Shown here one piece after another: positions 18,244 through 26,220 of a DNA stretch of 40,588 nt. The position numbers were made by a program, and so were the translations under genes. The notes beneath the pieces were generated by a model. The model saw only the letters and a list, made by a program, of their open reading frames with translations, did no database searches and was not told the DNA's origin. Origin of the DNA: Pseudobdellovibrionaceae bacterium (lineage in GTDB: Bacteria; Bdellovibrionota; Bdellovibrionia; Bdellovibrionales; Bdellovibrionaceae); assembly GCA_025055135.1 (NCBI GenBank), contig JANWYU010000208.1, positions 1 to 40,588 on the forward strand, read 5' to 3'. Position 1 is the first letter of the stretch, and the number at the start of each line of letters is the position of its first letter.

Positions 18244-19086
18244 GTGCCTGAAATCGCGGAAGTAGAGACCATTCGCCGGCAGTTACTTACCCTTTTTCCC
18301 GCCCAGATTGTGGCGTACCGTTCTGGTCGATTTGTTACCACCTTTTTAGAGGATTTTTTCCAGGTTAATTTGCAGCAAAGGACGATTTGTGAGGTGAGTC
18401 GTTACGGAAAATGGTTGATTTTTGTAATGGATCACGGGGCTTTTTACTTTTTAACTCATTTGGGTATGAGTGGTCGATGGTTACTCGGAGAACGATGGCT
18501 TAACCAGTCCCATGTTCATTTAACTGTGTGTTTGGCAGTAGGGTCTGGAAACCTAGTATATCTCAGTTACCAGGATCCCCGTCGTTTTGGACGCTGGCTT
18601 TGGTTTCGTGCTGATCAATTTCAAAATTGGCTTTCGCGCCATCAAGCTCCCGATGTTTTATCCCATGATTTTGATTTGGATTACCTTTCTTGGGTGTGTC
18701 TTTCCCATGCTCAGCGGATTTTAAAGCCCACTCTTTTAGATCAATCCCTATTTCCTGGTGTTGGAAATTATCTTGCCTCTGAGATTTGCCATGAAGCGGG
18801 ATTGGCACCTACTAGACCCCTTGGGAGTCTGAACCATCACGAAATCTTCCGATTAAAAGAAGCCATTCACTCCGTGATTGATCGGTGCTTGAGCTTTGGA
18901 GGAACTAGTTTTTTGGGGGGATATCGAGACGTAAATGGGCTGCTCAGTCAATCCTGTCATCTCCGTGTATTCCGCCAGCCCTTCTGTCGCACCTGTTTTT
19001 TAAGAAGGAAGGGGAAGAAATCCCCAGTCCGTGTTATCGTTCAGTCATCTCGTCGTACCTTTTACTGCCCTAATTGCCAGAAGTAG
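18244..19086 (+). CDS. mutM: Formamidopyrimidine-DNA glycosylase (Fpg/MutM family)
   Basis: 280-aa base-excision glycosylase/AP lyase for oxidised purines such as 8-oxoguanine. The GTG start is fixed by the enzyme's chemistry: after the initiator comes Pro2-Glu3 (MPEIAEVET), Pro2 being the Schiff-base nucleophile. A G-run SD lies 5 bases upstream. Other features: HLGMSGRWLL near 77, DPRRFGRW near 115, the helix-two-turn-helix region FPGVGNYLASEICHEA near 175, and a C-terminal zinc finger CRTC ... CPNC. The finger's first half is more divergent than in typical Fpg, so a Nei-like specificity cannot be excluded. Position 5 is Ala rather than the usual Pro. It lies 53 bases after the symporter-porin gene and converges with the minus-strand hydrolase. 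Confidence 0.92.
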   Translation: MPEIAEVETIRRQLLTLFPAQIVAYRSGRFVTTFLEDFFQVNLQQRTICEVSRYGKWLIFVMDHGAFYFLTHLGMSGRWLLGERWLNQSHVHLTVCLAVGSGNLVYLSYQDPRRFGRWLWFRADQFQNWLSRHQAPDVLSHDFDLDYLSWVCLSHAQRILKPTLLDQSLFPGVGNYLASEICHEAGLAPTRPLGSLNHHEIFRLKEAIHSVIDRCLSFGGTSFLGGYRDVNGLLSQSCHLRVFRQPFCRTCFLRRKGKKSPVRVIVQSSRRTFYCPNCQK

Positions 19087-19131
19087 TTCACGGTTGCAGT
19101 TTGTGAGCGTCATTACGAAGGCATTGTTTTT

Positions 19132-21753
19132 TTAATATAAGCCTTCCTTCGATGTCTGATTGGCTGATTGGGAAAGGGTCTTTCTCCATGCTTCCCAAAA
19201 TCGGTGGATAATGGTGGTAAACTCCGGCATTTGTTTTATTTGCTCCGTATTCATATTTAATAGATCTTCAAGTTTGTACTCGTGCAATTCAAAATATTCT
19301 GAGCCCATCATTTGAGCCTTCCGACGGTTTAGCTGAGTCATTGCGTTTGCATGAAATGCAAACTGATACTCCATTTTAATTAAGGTGCTTTGAATGCGTT
19401 TAATTTCCTCTTGAAGGGCTATAATTTCTCTCGCTAATGATACGAACCAACGAGAGGGTTGACCCAAATCCTCTGCTGATAATTGCCACTCTTCAGCATA
19501 TTGCTTCAGCATTTCCACTCCGTTTGCAGTGAGTTGAAATCGTCCATTTAGAATTTCACCAATCATCCTATTGTCCACTATCCTTTTTGCCCTTAAATAT
19601 TTAGCGGAGGTGTCTTTGTATTCCTCTAATAATTTTACAATATCGTCTGGAACGTTTTCAAAAAGGCCCTCACTTTTATTATTTTCGTTTCTGATAACGG
19701 ACAAAATATAACTCCTCATTCTCTGTCTTATTTTTTGAGAATCCAAGTAGACTTTTCTCTCTAAGAGTTGATTGGTAAGCTTCTGAGCCCGTTCTAATTT
19801 AGGAAACTCCAAATATTGTGCTAACTCTATTAACAGATTGCTTTTCCTCCGAAGTAAAGCCCGTTTCATATCCATTTCTTTGTGAAGTCCTAATCTTTCC
19901 GTTGAGAGATCGTTCGTATCCTTGAAGTGTTCTCGGATTTGCTCATTAATAAGGTTAAATTCTGAGAGACGTTCTTTTGGAACCCCAGCCATCCCTGAAA
20001 CAATATTTTTTAATTCTTTTTGTCTTACCTCTAACTCCTGAATTTTCTTTTGTATTTGTTCTTTTTCTTGAGGATCCATTTTTTCTTTAAATCGTTTTCG
20101 GAGTTGGGCAACGGTATTAGAAATGGTCTCAAGTTCCCTCCCAGCCTGTTGGGTTTTTTCCGTTGGCTTAAAGTATTGGAGTGAAAACATCTTTGCGAAA
20201 TGTCTGAAGCGAAGATCGTTGAGATAGGCGTGGAGTACCTCCCCTAACTCTGGAGCAAAACCTGCTACCGAAGATGGGGGCCTTTTATCCTGCCTCTTGA
20301 GCTCTTTTCCCGTAATTTTTTCCAAATACTGAGTAATCCGAACAAAAACTTCGATGCTTCCAAGATCTTCTGGTCTAAACGCATTTTGATCAAATTGCAC
20401 TAGCCCCTTTTCAACAAATTGTTTCAATTCTTGGGGACTCAACTTACCATTTAAAATGCGTCTTCTATCTTCCGTGGATATTTGATCGGAGATTTGCACA
20501 AGAGGAGCATGATCCAATATGAGATGCCCCACTTTTGTTTTTTCGTTATTAAAAATTAAAAGACCTTCATGCATGAGAACAAACTCGGTGTTCTTCAAAG
20601 ATGCAATATAGTCATCAAAATCTTTTTCATGACCGCGATATAAAAAGTCGTAAGCGCCCATTATGTAAAGAGCTGGTAACAATTGGTCCTGATTTTCTTT
20701 GTTACGAGCCCAATCAATTGCTGACCACAGGAAGTCGGCAAAAGTCCAACCAAAAGGGTTGATCTTGTCATCCCGATTCAACACGAGATCAAACGACCGT
20801 TCAAACTCAGCTAATTCTAAATCATTAGAGTTCTTACTGTCGATTTCATCCGCCTTGGCCCACTTTTCCTCGATGATTAGCCGTCCTGGAGCAGGATCTG
20901 GTATGGTCGAAAGTGAAATCAGTGCAGAAACAAGATCATCATTCTTGCTATAAAAGGTACGATACAAGTCGACCTCTAAACCTCCTAGGCTGTGCCCCAT
21001 CAAAACGATGGGCTTACCCGACGGTTTTATAAATCTTCGAATAAAATTTCGTAACTCCTCAAAATATTCTCGGGGATTACGATAGAAATGTCGTACCCCT
21101 TCGCCATGCCAAGGTTTATCAAGGGCTATGACAGCAACCTTCCGTTTCGAAAAGTAATCAATAAAAGGTGCGGCTGAGTGACTTCCTGTTGTTACCGTTG
21201 CTCCACCGTGCAAAAACACAATAGCAACCTCCGCCTCATCTTGAACTAAGCTCTTTTTTGTGCGTCCTAAATTATCTAACAAGGCTTTGGCAGGAAAAAT
21301 AATGTTCGTTTCTCCACCCTGATTAGAACCAAGACCAAAGGGGGCTCGGGCATGGGCCGATAGGCCCTCAGCGATTTTTACAAATCCTGGTCCGTTCGAT
21401 TGTAATAGCTCATGATTAATCAGCTTTATACCTTCAGGAAGGGCCTCACGGAAAATCAGTGGGCCAAGACTTCCCTCCCAGAATTGAGGATTCTCAATTT
21501 CCCGTTTCCAATCTCTAAATTGTGGTAAGGGACGATGATTTTGATTACGAACCCTATTGATCAGGGATTGAACCGTCAAGACCTTTTGGGATTTTCCTAC
21601 AACAACCTTTCTTGAATCCTCACTAATAAAAACCCTATCACAGTTTTCTCCGCTACTTCCATGACCATTAAGGGCTAAGCCCACTAATAGAAACAGTGTT
21701 GGAATTATCTTAAACTTCGGATGGTTTTTGAAGCACAGGGGAGTTTGGCCCAT
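19132..21753 (-). CDS. Secreted alpha/beta hydrolase with coiled-coil tail
   Basis: 873 aa. Residues about 13-31 form a hydrophobic export signal after a basic N-region; no convincing lipobox. Residues about 170-420 show alpha/beta-hydrolase features: oxyanion motif FLHGGAT (182-184), nucleophile elbow GHSLGG with Ser255, an Asp candidate at 369 (MGAYDFLYRG) and His410 or His415 (VGHLILDHAP). Residues about 530-870 are charged, Glu/Lys/Gln/Leu-rich and predicted by eye to be largely coiled coil. I know no named family with this layout; the hydrolase part suggests an esterase or lipase acting in the periplasm or at the outer membrane (inference). A GGAAG SD lies 9 bases before the ATG. It is the last gene after xer and comM on this strand, but a 93-base gap with its own palindrome suggests a separate promoter. 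Confidence 0.85.
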   Translation of the reverse strand: MGQTPLCFKNHPKFKIIPTLFLLVGLALNGHGSSGENCDRVFISEDSRKVVVGKSQKVLTVQSLINRVRNQNHRPLPQFRDWKREIENPQFWEGSLGPLIFREALPEGIKLINHELLQSNGPGFVKIAEGLSAHARAPFGLGSNQGGETNIIFPAKALLDNLGRTKKSLVQDEAEVAIVFLHGGATVTTGSHSAAPFIDYFSKRKVAVIALDKPWHGEGVRHFYRNPREYFEELRNFIRRFIKPSGKPIVLMGHSLGGLEVDLYRTFYSKNDDLVSALISLSTIPDPAPGRLIIEEKWAKADEIDSKNSNDLELAEFERSFDLVLNRDDKINPFGWTFADFLWSAIDWARNKENQDQLLPALYIMGAYDFLYRGHEKDFDDYIASLKNTEFVLMHEGLLIFNNEKTKVGHLILDHAPLVQISDQISTEDRRRILNGKLSPQELKQFVEKGLVQFDQNAFRPEDLGSIEVFVRITQYLEKITGKELKRQDKRPPSSVAGFAPELGEVLHAYLNDLRFRHFAKMFSLQYFKPTEKTQQAGRELETISNTVAQLRKRFKEKMDPQEKEQIQKKIQELEVRQKELKNIVSGMAGVPKERLSEFNLINEQIREHFKDTNDLSTERLGLHKEMDMKRALLRRKSNLLIELAQYLEFPKLERAQKLTNQLLERKVYLDSQKIRQRMRSYILSVIRNENNKSEGLFENVPDDIVKLLEEYKDTSAKYLRAKRIVDNRMIGEILNGRFQLTANGVEMLKQYAEEWQLSAEDLGQPSRWFVSLAREIIALQEEIKRIQSTLIKMEYQFAFHANAMTQLNRRKAQMMGSEYFELHEYKLEDLLNMNTEQIKQMPEFTTIIHRFWEAWRKTLSQSANQTSKEGLY

Positions 21754-21828
21754 ATATGTTTCTTCCTTTCAAATCTCACCCCCCCTATTCAAAAGCTGCA
21801 ACTCTAAAAAATTAGGTTAGATAAAGTC

Positions 21829-21841
21829 AATGTCTGACATT
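21829..21841. promoter_or_regulatory. Near-palindrome AATGTCtGACATT, candidate operator
   Basis: A 6-bp perfect inverted repeat around one base, in the 93-base gap between comM and the secreted hydrolase. On the minus strand it is directly joined to TTGACT, which resembles a sigma-70 -35 box for the hydrolase gene; no good -10 box is visible at the right distance. It may be an operator of that gene; chance cannot be excluded. Confidence 0.3.
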
Positions 21842-21846
21842 AAATT

Positions 21847-23304
21847 TTAAAAATCTTCCCAATGTTTGAGTTTTTGGAAGGAGATGACGGTGTCTTCCAT
21901 TGCCTCTTGAACATGTCCCAACTCCACTTCTTGGGCTTGGGACCACCAAGCGATCGACTGGGCTACTCGCAGTGTTGCCGTTTTCCTCCTTTGAGATAGT
22001 TCCTGAAACAAAGGATCATGGTTCATGTAATCCGAGATTTTGACCAAGGAAGGCTTGGGTGTTAGTCGAATGCGATCAATTTTATGCCGTAATTCTTTCA
22101 CTGAGATGGTGGGATTTCGATTCAGCCGGCTTTTTGCAAAATAAATGATTTCAAAGCGATCGAGTAGGGGCGTTGTTACTCGAGATGCATAAGACCGACA
22201 CTTTTTTAGAGAATAGCGACAGAAGCGACCAGGTCCCTGACCCGGAACCCAATCGCCGCAGGGGCAGAGGTTGGTAGTGGCCACCACTTGAGCCTGGAAC
22301 GGATAATGTTTTTCTAAGATACCGCGTGTAATGCGCACCATATTAGACTCAAGGGGCTCTCGTAAGGCTTCCTGTGTTTCACTAGAAAATTCGAAAAATT
22401 CATCAAGTAACAGTAAGCCTAAGTGGGCACGGGCGAGCTCTCCCCCATGAGCCATCGTGCCTCCACCGATCAGGGAGTGGAGTGGGATTGTATGATGAGG
22501 ATTCACCAAGGGACGCCAAGCCTTGAGCGGTTCGGTTAGATTCTCCTCACAACCTTTTTTTTGATGAATCCATCTTTTTAAAACGAAATCTTTTAAAGCC
22601 TCTTCCTCCTGGGGAGATGGAATGGGCAGTAGGGCGTGAATGATGTGGGCGGCCGTGGTTTTGCCCGCCCCACTGGCCCCAGCTATGAGTAACGAGTGTT
22701 GTCCTAAAGCAACAACCCCCAATTTTTTCGCCCAATGGTCATTGAGTTGCCACTGAAGGGAATGGGAAGGAGGAGTCCAATGGATTTGGAGGGGATGAGC
22801 TGGCTTTAAATTGGCCTGATTTAATTGGGATAATTGAGGAGCAATTAAGGTATCTGTTTCTAGATTCCATTGGTGTATTCCGGTAACGATGGGGTGCTCT
22901 AGCCTTCTTTTTACAAAGAGTAAAGGCTGTGGGGCTAAAATTTCTCCCTTTAGACTGAGTTCCCCGTAGTAAAAATAATGATGCCAATCCTGCTGCGGAA
23001 GTGTGAGTTGATGGGTTAAGGTTAAATAACCGATGGCAACGGCTAGCTCTAGGCCACGGGAGGATTTTTTAATTTGACTGGGACGTAAATTGACAAGTAC
23101 CTGTTGATTGGGAAAAAACTGGTAACCTTGAGCGCGAATGGCGCTTTTGATCCGTTTGGCCGACTCTTTAAGAAATTGATCGGCGCCCCCTAAAAAGTGC
23201 ACCTCTGGTAACCCTGGCCACAACTCAATTTCAACCTCTACGGGGATAAGCTCCCCATCTTCTTCATAAAAGGAAAACAGTCGCATCAATTTCTTAAAGA
23301 GCAA
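21847..23304 (-). CDS. comM: ComM/YifB-family AAA+ ATPase (Mg-chelatase-like)
   Basis: 485 aa, typical length. ComM homologues are hexameric helicases that promote branch migration of incoming DNA during natural transformation; many non-competent bacteria also carry one. The N-terminal domain has the family's GLPEVHFLGG and NLRPSQIKKSSRGLELAVAIG. Walker A is GASGAGKT (209-216), where most members have GPPGxGKT. Walker B is LLLLDEFFEF. The Mg-chelatase signature ATTNLCPCGDW, the CRYS...Y segment and LDRFEI follow. It lies 11 bases downstream of the Xer recombinase gene, so the two are likely co-transcribed. Confidence 0.92.
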   Translation of the reverse strand: MLFKKLMRLFSFYEEDGELIPVEVEIELWPGLPEVHFLGGADQFLKESAKRIKSAIRAQGYQFFPNQQVLVNLRPSQIKKSSRGLELAVAIGYLTLTHQLTLPQQDWHHYFYYGELSLKGEILAPQPLLFVKRRLEHPIVTGIHQWNLETDTLIAPQLSQLNQANLKPAHPLQIHWTPPSHSLQWQLNDHWAKKLGVVALGQHSLLIAGASGAGKTTAAHIIHALLPIPSPQEEEALKDFVLKRWIHQKKGCEENLTEPLKAWRPLVNPHHTIPLHSLIGGGTMAHGGELARAHLGLLLLDEFFEFSSETQEALREPLESNMVRITRGILEKHYPFQAQVVATTNLCPCGDWVPGQGPGRFCRYSLKKCRSYASRVTTPLLDRFEIIYFAKSRLNRNPTISVKELRHKIDRIRLTPKPSLVKISDYMNHDPLFQELSQRRKTATLRVAQSIAWWSQAQEVELGHVQEAMEDTVISFQKLKHWEDF

Positions 23305-23315
23305 TTGGAGGAGAG

Positions 23316-24191
23316 TTACTCAGACTCGTTTAACTTAGACAAAGGATGATGGGTGTCCAATTCTCGGACGAGATGATTTTGCGTAAGATGCGTGTAAATT
23401 TGCGTGGTTTGAATGCTGGAATGCCCTAGTAGTAGCTGTATCGAACGTAAATCAGCACCATTTTGCAGTAAACTTGTGGCAAACCCATGACGAAAACGGT
23501 GCGGGTTTATGGTTTCCGAAAAACCAGCGTCTTTGGACCATCGGTGCAGCCAGCGCCATACGTCCACCCGAGAGGGGCGATGGCCGCGATCATTAATCAC
23601 AAAACTCTGTTCAAATTTTGATTTCAGTAATTGGGGGCGGATGTTTTCCAAGTAGACGTGAATTTTAGGAATTAGAAGGGATGGAATCGGCACTAACCGT
23701 TCCTTTTGAGCCTTTCCTGTAATTTTAAAAACGCCTTCAGTAGCAAAATAGTCATTTAAATTTAATTGAATCAATTCGCTCACTCGACATCCAAGGCCGT
23801 ACAGTAACCACAGAACCATGTGATTACGATGGGAGCGAATAGCGTTTGGAGATGTGGAGGCCTGATAGAGCCTTTCGAATTCGGAGAAGGTCAAAACCTT
23901 TGGTAAAGTGGTTTTGATTTTGGGAGGGCGTAATTCGCTGAGATTGGGAATTTTTAGTCCTTTTTGGTAACAGAATTTTAAATAAGTACGAATGGAAGAA
24001 ATAATTCGAGCTTGGGATCGTACGCTGAGCTTTAATGTTTGAAGATAGGCAAAAATTTCATTCAATGGGCGCTTTTGTTCTAGAAATTTTTCATAAACCT
24101 CTAGATCCCGGCGGTAGGCCTGTACCGTATTTGGGGAGCGGCCACGTACTAATTGTAAGTCTTCGAAAAATTCTACCCAATAGGGTAACAT
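23316..24191 (-). CDS. Tyrosine recombinase, XerC/XerD type
   Basis: 291 aa, the size of XerC/XerD rather than a phage integrase. N-terminal core-binding SAM-like domain at about 3-80 (RSPNTVQAYRRDL). The catalytic set is complete: Arg136 (GLGCRVSEL), Lys160 or Lys163 (ITGKAQKE), His231 and Arg234 (HRFRHGFAT), His257 (LLGHSS), Tyr266 (IYTHL). Xer proteins resolve chromosome dimers at dif. XerC and XerD cannot be separated from the sequence alone, and no tRNA or attachment site flanks the gene. First gene of a probable xer-comM unit. Confidence 0.92.
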   Translation of the reverse strand: MLPYWVEFFEDLQLVRGRSPNTVQAYRRDLEVYEKFLEQKRPLNEIFAYLQTLKLSVRSQARIISSIRTYLKFCYQKGLKIPNLSELRPPKIKTTLPKVLTFSEFERLYQASTSPNAIRSHRNHMVLWLLYGLGCRVSELIQLNLNDYFATEGVFKITGKAQKERLVPIPSLLIPKIHVYLENIRPQLLKSKFEQSFVINDRGHRPSRVDVWRWLHRWSKDAGFSETINPHRFRHGFATSLLQNGADLRSIQLLLGHSSIQTTQIYTHLTQNHLVRELDTHHPLSKLNESE

Positions 24192-24262
24192 GTTTTTATT
24201 TTCAACATGAATAATATCGCTGTCTAGTATCCCTGTGTCTAATTTCCAATATGCAGTGGATT

Positions 24263-24895
24263 CTAGTAGGTGGCGATGCTCCCACAGAGCCCGCCACTAT
24301 CCAGGTAAATAATGGCGCTAAGATCGATACGATTATTGGGGTGATGGTTACTGATTGTATTCGGATTATGAGGAATGGCCCGATTCACATGGAGTCGAAA
24401 AACCACTCCACTGGGACCAACCGCTTCATATAGACCGCCAAATAGGACGGTATTATATATGTTCGACGGATAGATGGGGCGAAGACTATAGTCTCCTGTG
24501 GGGAGGCTGCAATAATTGTTATAGTTATAGTTATAGTTGATTCTTAACCATCCCTCTAGTTGAGCAGGACCAAAAGCGCACATGATTTCCTTACCAGGCA
24601 AGAACTCACAGCCGGCCCGTAAGGCTCCACGAATTTGTACGTGAACCTCTAAGCTTCCATCCACAGTCATACCTTGAACGTTTTGCAATAAAACCGTTTG
24701 TCCCACTGGGCAGTTCCAGCATTGGTAAGGGTAGTAGCTTTGAGTTTGAGCAGGAGGAGGTGTCTGATGGGTACCAGATGGGCTTGATGATTGTTGGCAA
24801 CCTAAAAACACCAACAGAGTTAAAAATCCAAAGGCAAAAAGACTTAGGCGACCCAAGTGATTCAGTAGGCGATTGGGAAGCACATGAATTTTCAT
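24263..24895 (-). CDS. Putative lipoprotein, unknown function
   Basis: 210 aa. N-terminal basic region and hydrophobic stretch end in VFLGC, a lipobox with Cys33 as the lipidated residue; the next residues QQSSSPSG give no inner-membrane retention Asp. The mature part begins with a Pro/Gln/Thr-rich linker and then a domain with several Cys (WNCPVGQ, RAGC, EIMC, NNYC, GGLCG) that may form disulfides in the periplasm. An Asn-Tyr repeat (YNYNYNNY) lies near the middle. AGGAGG stands 6 bases before the ATG. The second lipoprotein gene upstream on the same strand is 26 bases away, so they probably form a pair. No family recognised. Confidence 0.75.
   Translation of the reverse strand: MKIHVLPNRLLNHLGRLSLFAFGFLTLLVFLGCQQSSSPSGTHQTPPPAQTQSYYPYQCWNCPVGQTVLLQNVQGMTVDGSLEVHVQIRGALRAGCEFLPGKEIMCAFGPAQLEGWLRINYNYNYNNYCSLPTGDYSLRPIYPSNIYNTVLFGGLYEAVGPSGVVFRLHVNRAIPHNPNTISNHHPNNRIDLSAIIYLDSGGLCGSIATY
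24518..24538. repeat. Hexanucleotide repeat (GTTATA)x3 plus GTT
   Basis: Three and a half copies of GTTATA inside the lipoprotein gene; on the coding (minus) strand it encodes alternating Asn-Tyr. The unit is a multiple of three, so slippage would add or drop Asn-Tyr pairs without a frameshift. Confidence 0.85.
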
Positions 24896-24921
24896 AAGTC
24901 CTCCTTCCTTTGCATTCTTTA

Positions 24922-25776
24922 CTATTTACCAAAAGCACGTCGGTAACTAACCCCTCCAAACGTTCCAAGCTTTTTGTAGCCATCCCGGGGATTGGGATAT
25001 AAAGCAGAATTGGTAACAACTCGACCTTCGGCATTTTTAAAGGTACCGCATTCGTACGGACTCGGTGGTAACAAAAACCAACATTGTTCTCCCTCATTTC
25101 CCATATATTGAGAAGCTGAGGTTCGTTTAAAATTTTTAAACCAGATGCTACCAGTAAGCATGCTCAGTGGCTGACCATCATTAAGGTCTATTCCTCCATC
25201 GAAGACCACTACGATGGCTCCATATGGGTCTTGAAAAAAACCGTGGAAAACTCGTTGTCCTTGATAGGTAAACCATTGGTTAAAAGCCGCATTAGGGAGG
25301 CCTTTGTACCAGTCTCGGTAGGATACCTCATTGCGGGTTTTGCCTGTGGGATTTTGAGTAGTGAAGCGTCCCGAATAAATATGTCCATTATCGCGATAGC
25401 CGATCCAAACCTCTCCACCCCACTGCCCGGGCGCCTCTTCATGAAAGCGGAAATAAACCCGAAAATTACTGGGCGCATTCAGTGGATGAGTGGCCACATA
25501 TTCATTCATAATAGCTAGGGACTCAGGGTAAAAGGGTACGGAGGCCCCTGGGTGTTGTCGCCAAAAATCATCGCCATCAGTGGTAAGGTTACTATCAAGA
25601 TTGGGACTAACCTGACCGCCCAGTTCTGTGTTTGGAGACGAGGAGGTAGAGCTTTTGCTAGGATTCTCCTTAGCACAGGAACTTAGTAGAACCACAACAA
25701 TAGCCCCTACGATTCCAAGGATGAACCCTCGATGTGAATGATCTTTAAAGTAATTCCATGTTAGAATGGGTTTCAT
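24922..25776 (-). CDS. Putative lipoprotein, unknown function
   Basis: 284 aa from ATG 25776. Signal sequence with VVVLLSSC lipobox (Cys34), followed by AKENPSKSS and a Ser-rich linker: an exported lipoprotein, probably outer-membrane since no Asp follows the Cys. The rest (about 65-284) is Gly/Trp/Tyr-rich with turns such as GEVWIGYRDNGHIYSGRF and a WFLLPPSPYECG segment, suggesting a beta-rich fold. I do not recognise it. A start 21 bases further upstream (25797) would place the AAGGAGA ribosome-binding sequence inside the gene, so 25776 is preferred. It precedes the other lipoprotein on this strand; shared features are the lipobox, late Cys residues and a Gly-rich C-terminus, without clear sequence homology. 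Confidence 0.78.
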   Translation of the reverse strand: MKPILTWNYFKDHSHRGFILGIVGAIVVVLLSSCAKENPSKSSTSSSPNTELGGQVSPNLDSNLTTDGDDFWRQHPGASVPFYPESLAIMNEYVATHPLNAPSNFRVYFRFHEEAPGQWGGEVWIGYRDNGHIYSGRFTTQNPTGKTRNEVSYRDWYKGLPNAAFNQWFTYQGQRVFHGFFQDPYGAIVVVFDGGIDLNDGQPLSMLTGSIWFKNFKRTSASQYMGNEGEQCWFLLPPSPYECGTFKNAEGRVVTNSALYPNPRDGYKKLGTFGGVSYRRAFGK

Positions 25777-25781
25777 AATTA

Positions 25782-25788
25782 TCTCCTT
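25782..25788 (-). promoter_or_regulatory. Shine-Dalgarno AAGGAGA deciding the lipoprotein start
   Basis: AAGGAGA on the minus strand, 5 bases before ATG 25776. It lies inside the longer frame that begins at 25797, which argues that the shorter start is the real one. Confidence 0.75.
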
Positions 25789-26139
25789 ACCTCTCAAAAT
25801 GCCAAATTAGTGCCGAATGAAGGCGGGTGTGGTTTTTAAAAATAAGCCAATTTCAATAGCTTAAACGTGTCTCATGTTGGGATTTGTGTTCAGCCCTCTT
25901 TTAGAGACACTTTTTGGCGCTACTGTGCAAGATTTACGCAAAATGCATGGGGATCGCAATGGACGAAGTTCGCCATTTTTTAACAATGGCCCAAAGAGGT
26001 AAGGAAGCACTCATCCCCTTTTTGCAAAAAACGTTGAATCAATTGCGAGGTTGGAACCCACTAAAATTTTATTTGCTTAAAAAAGTCTGTGATTTCAATG
26101 GGATAATGATTGGGTAATTTTTCCTTCCACAGAAAACTG

Positions 26140-26166
26140 ACCTATTATCAATAGTTTACAATAGGT
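26140..26166. promoter_or_regulatory. Inverted repeat ACCTATT/AATAGGT around a -10-like TACAAT
   Basis: Seven-base arms ACCTATT (26140-26146) and AATAGGT (26160-26166) with a 13-base centre, about 55 bases before the ATG at 26221. TACAAT (26157-26162) overlaps the right arm and resembles a -10 box; a matching -35 box is not evident. It could be an operator overlapping the promoter of the downstream gene. Confidence 0.3.
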
Positions 26167-26220
26167 TTCGTTTACCACTCTTAAAGTCGGTTAGTCTTAG
26201 ATCCAGGCAGGGAGGGTGTT

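Larger units (their letters stand above)
25777..26220. other. 444-base intergenic region between divergent genes
   Basis: Separates the lipoprotein pair (minus) from the exported protein at 26221 (plus) and should hold both promoters. A short frame at 25914-26117 begins with TTG; an internal ATG at 25959 would give a 52-residue basic peptide (MDEVRHF start), but it has no SD and no family resemblance, so I do not call it a gene. There is an inverted repeat at 26140-26166. No tRNA, terminator or mobile-element end was seen. Confidence 0.6.

Noticed and set aside
23316-24191. Xer-type recombinase as integrase of a mobile island
   Set aside because: Length and motifs fit XerC/XerD; no tRNA, direct repeats, cargo or excisionase genes flank it and the neighbour is comM.
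24518-24538. GTTATA repeat as a phase-variation switch
   Set aside because: The unit is six bases, so slippage keeps the reading frame and cannot switch the gene off.
25914-26117. A 67-codon plus-strand frame in the 444-base gap
   Set aside because: It starts with TTG, has no SD at that codon or at the internal ATGs, and resembles no family. The region is needed for two divergent promoters.
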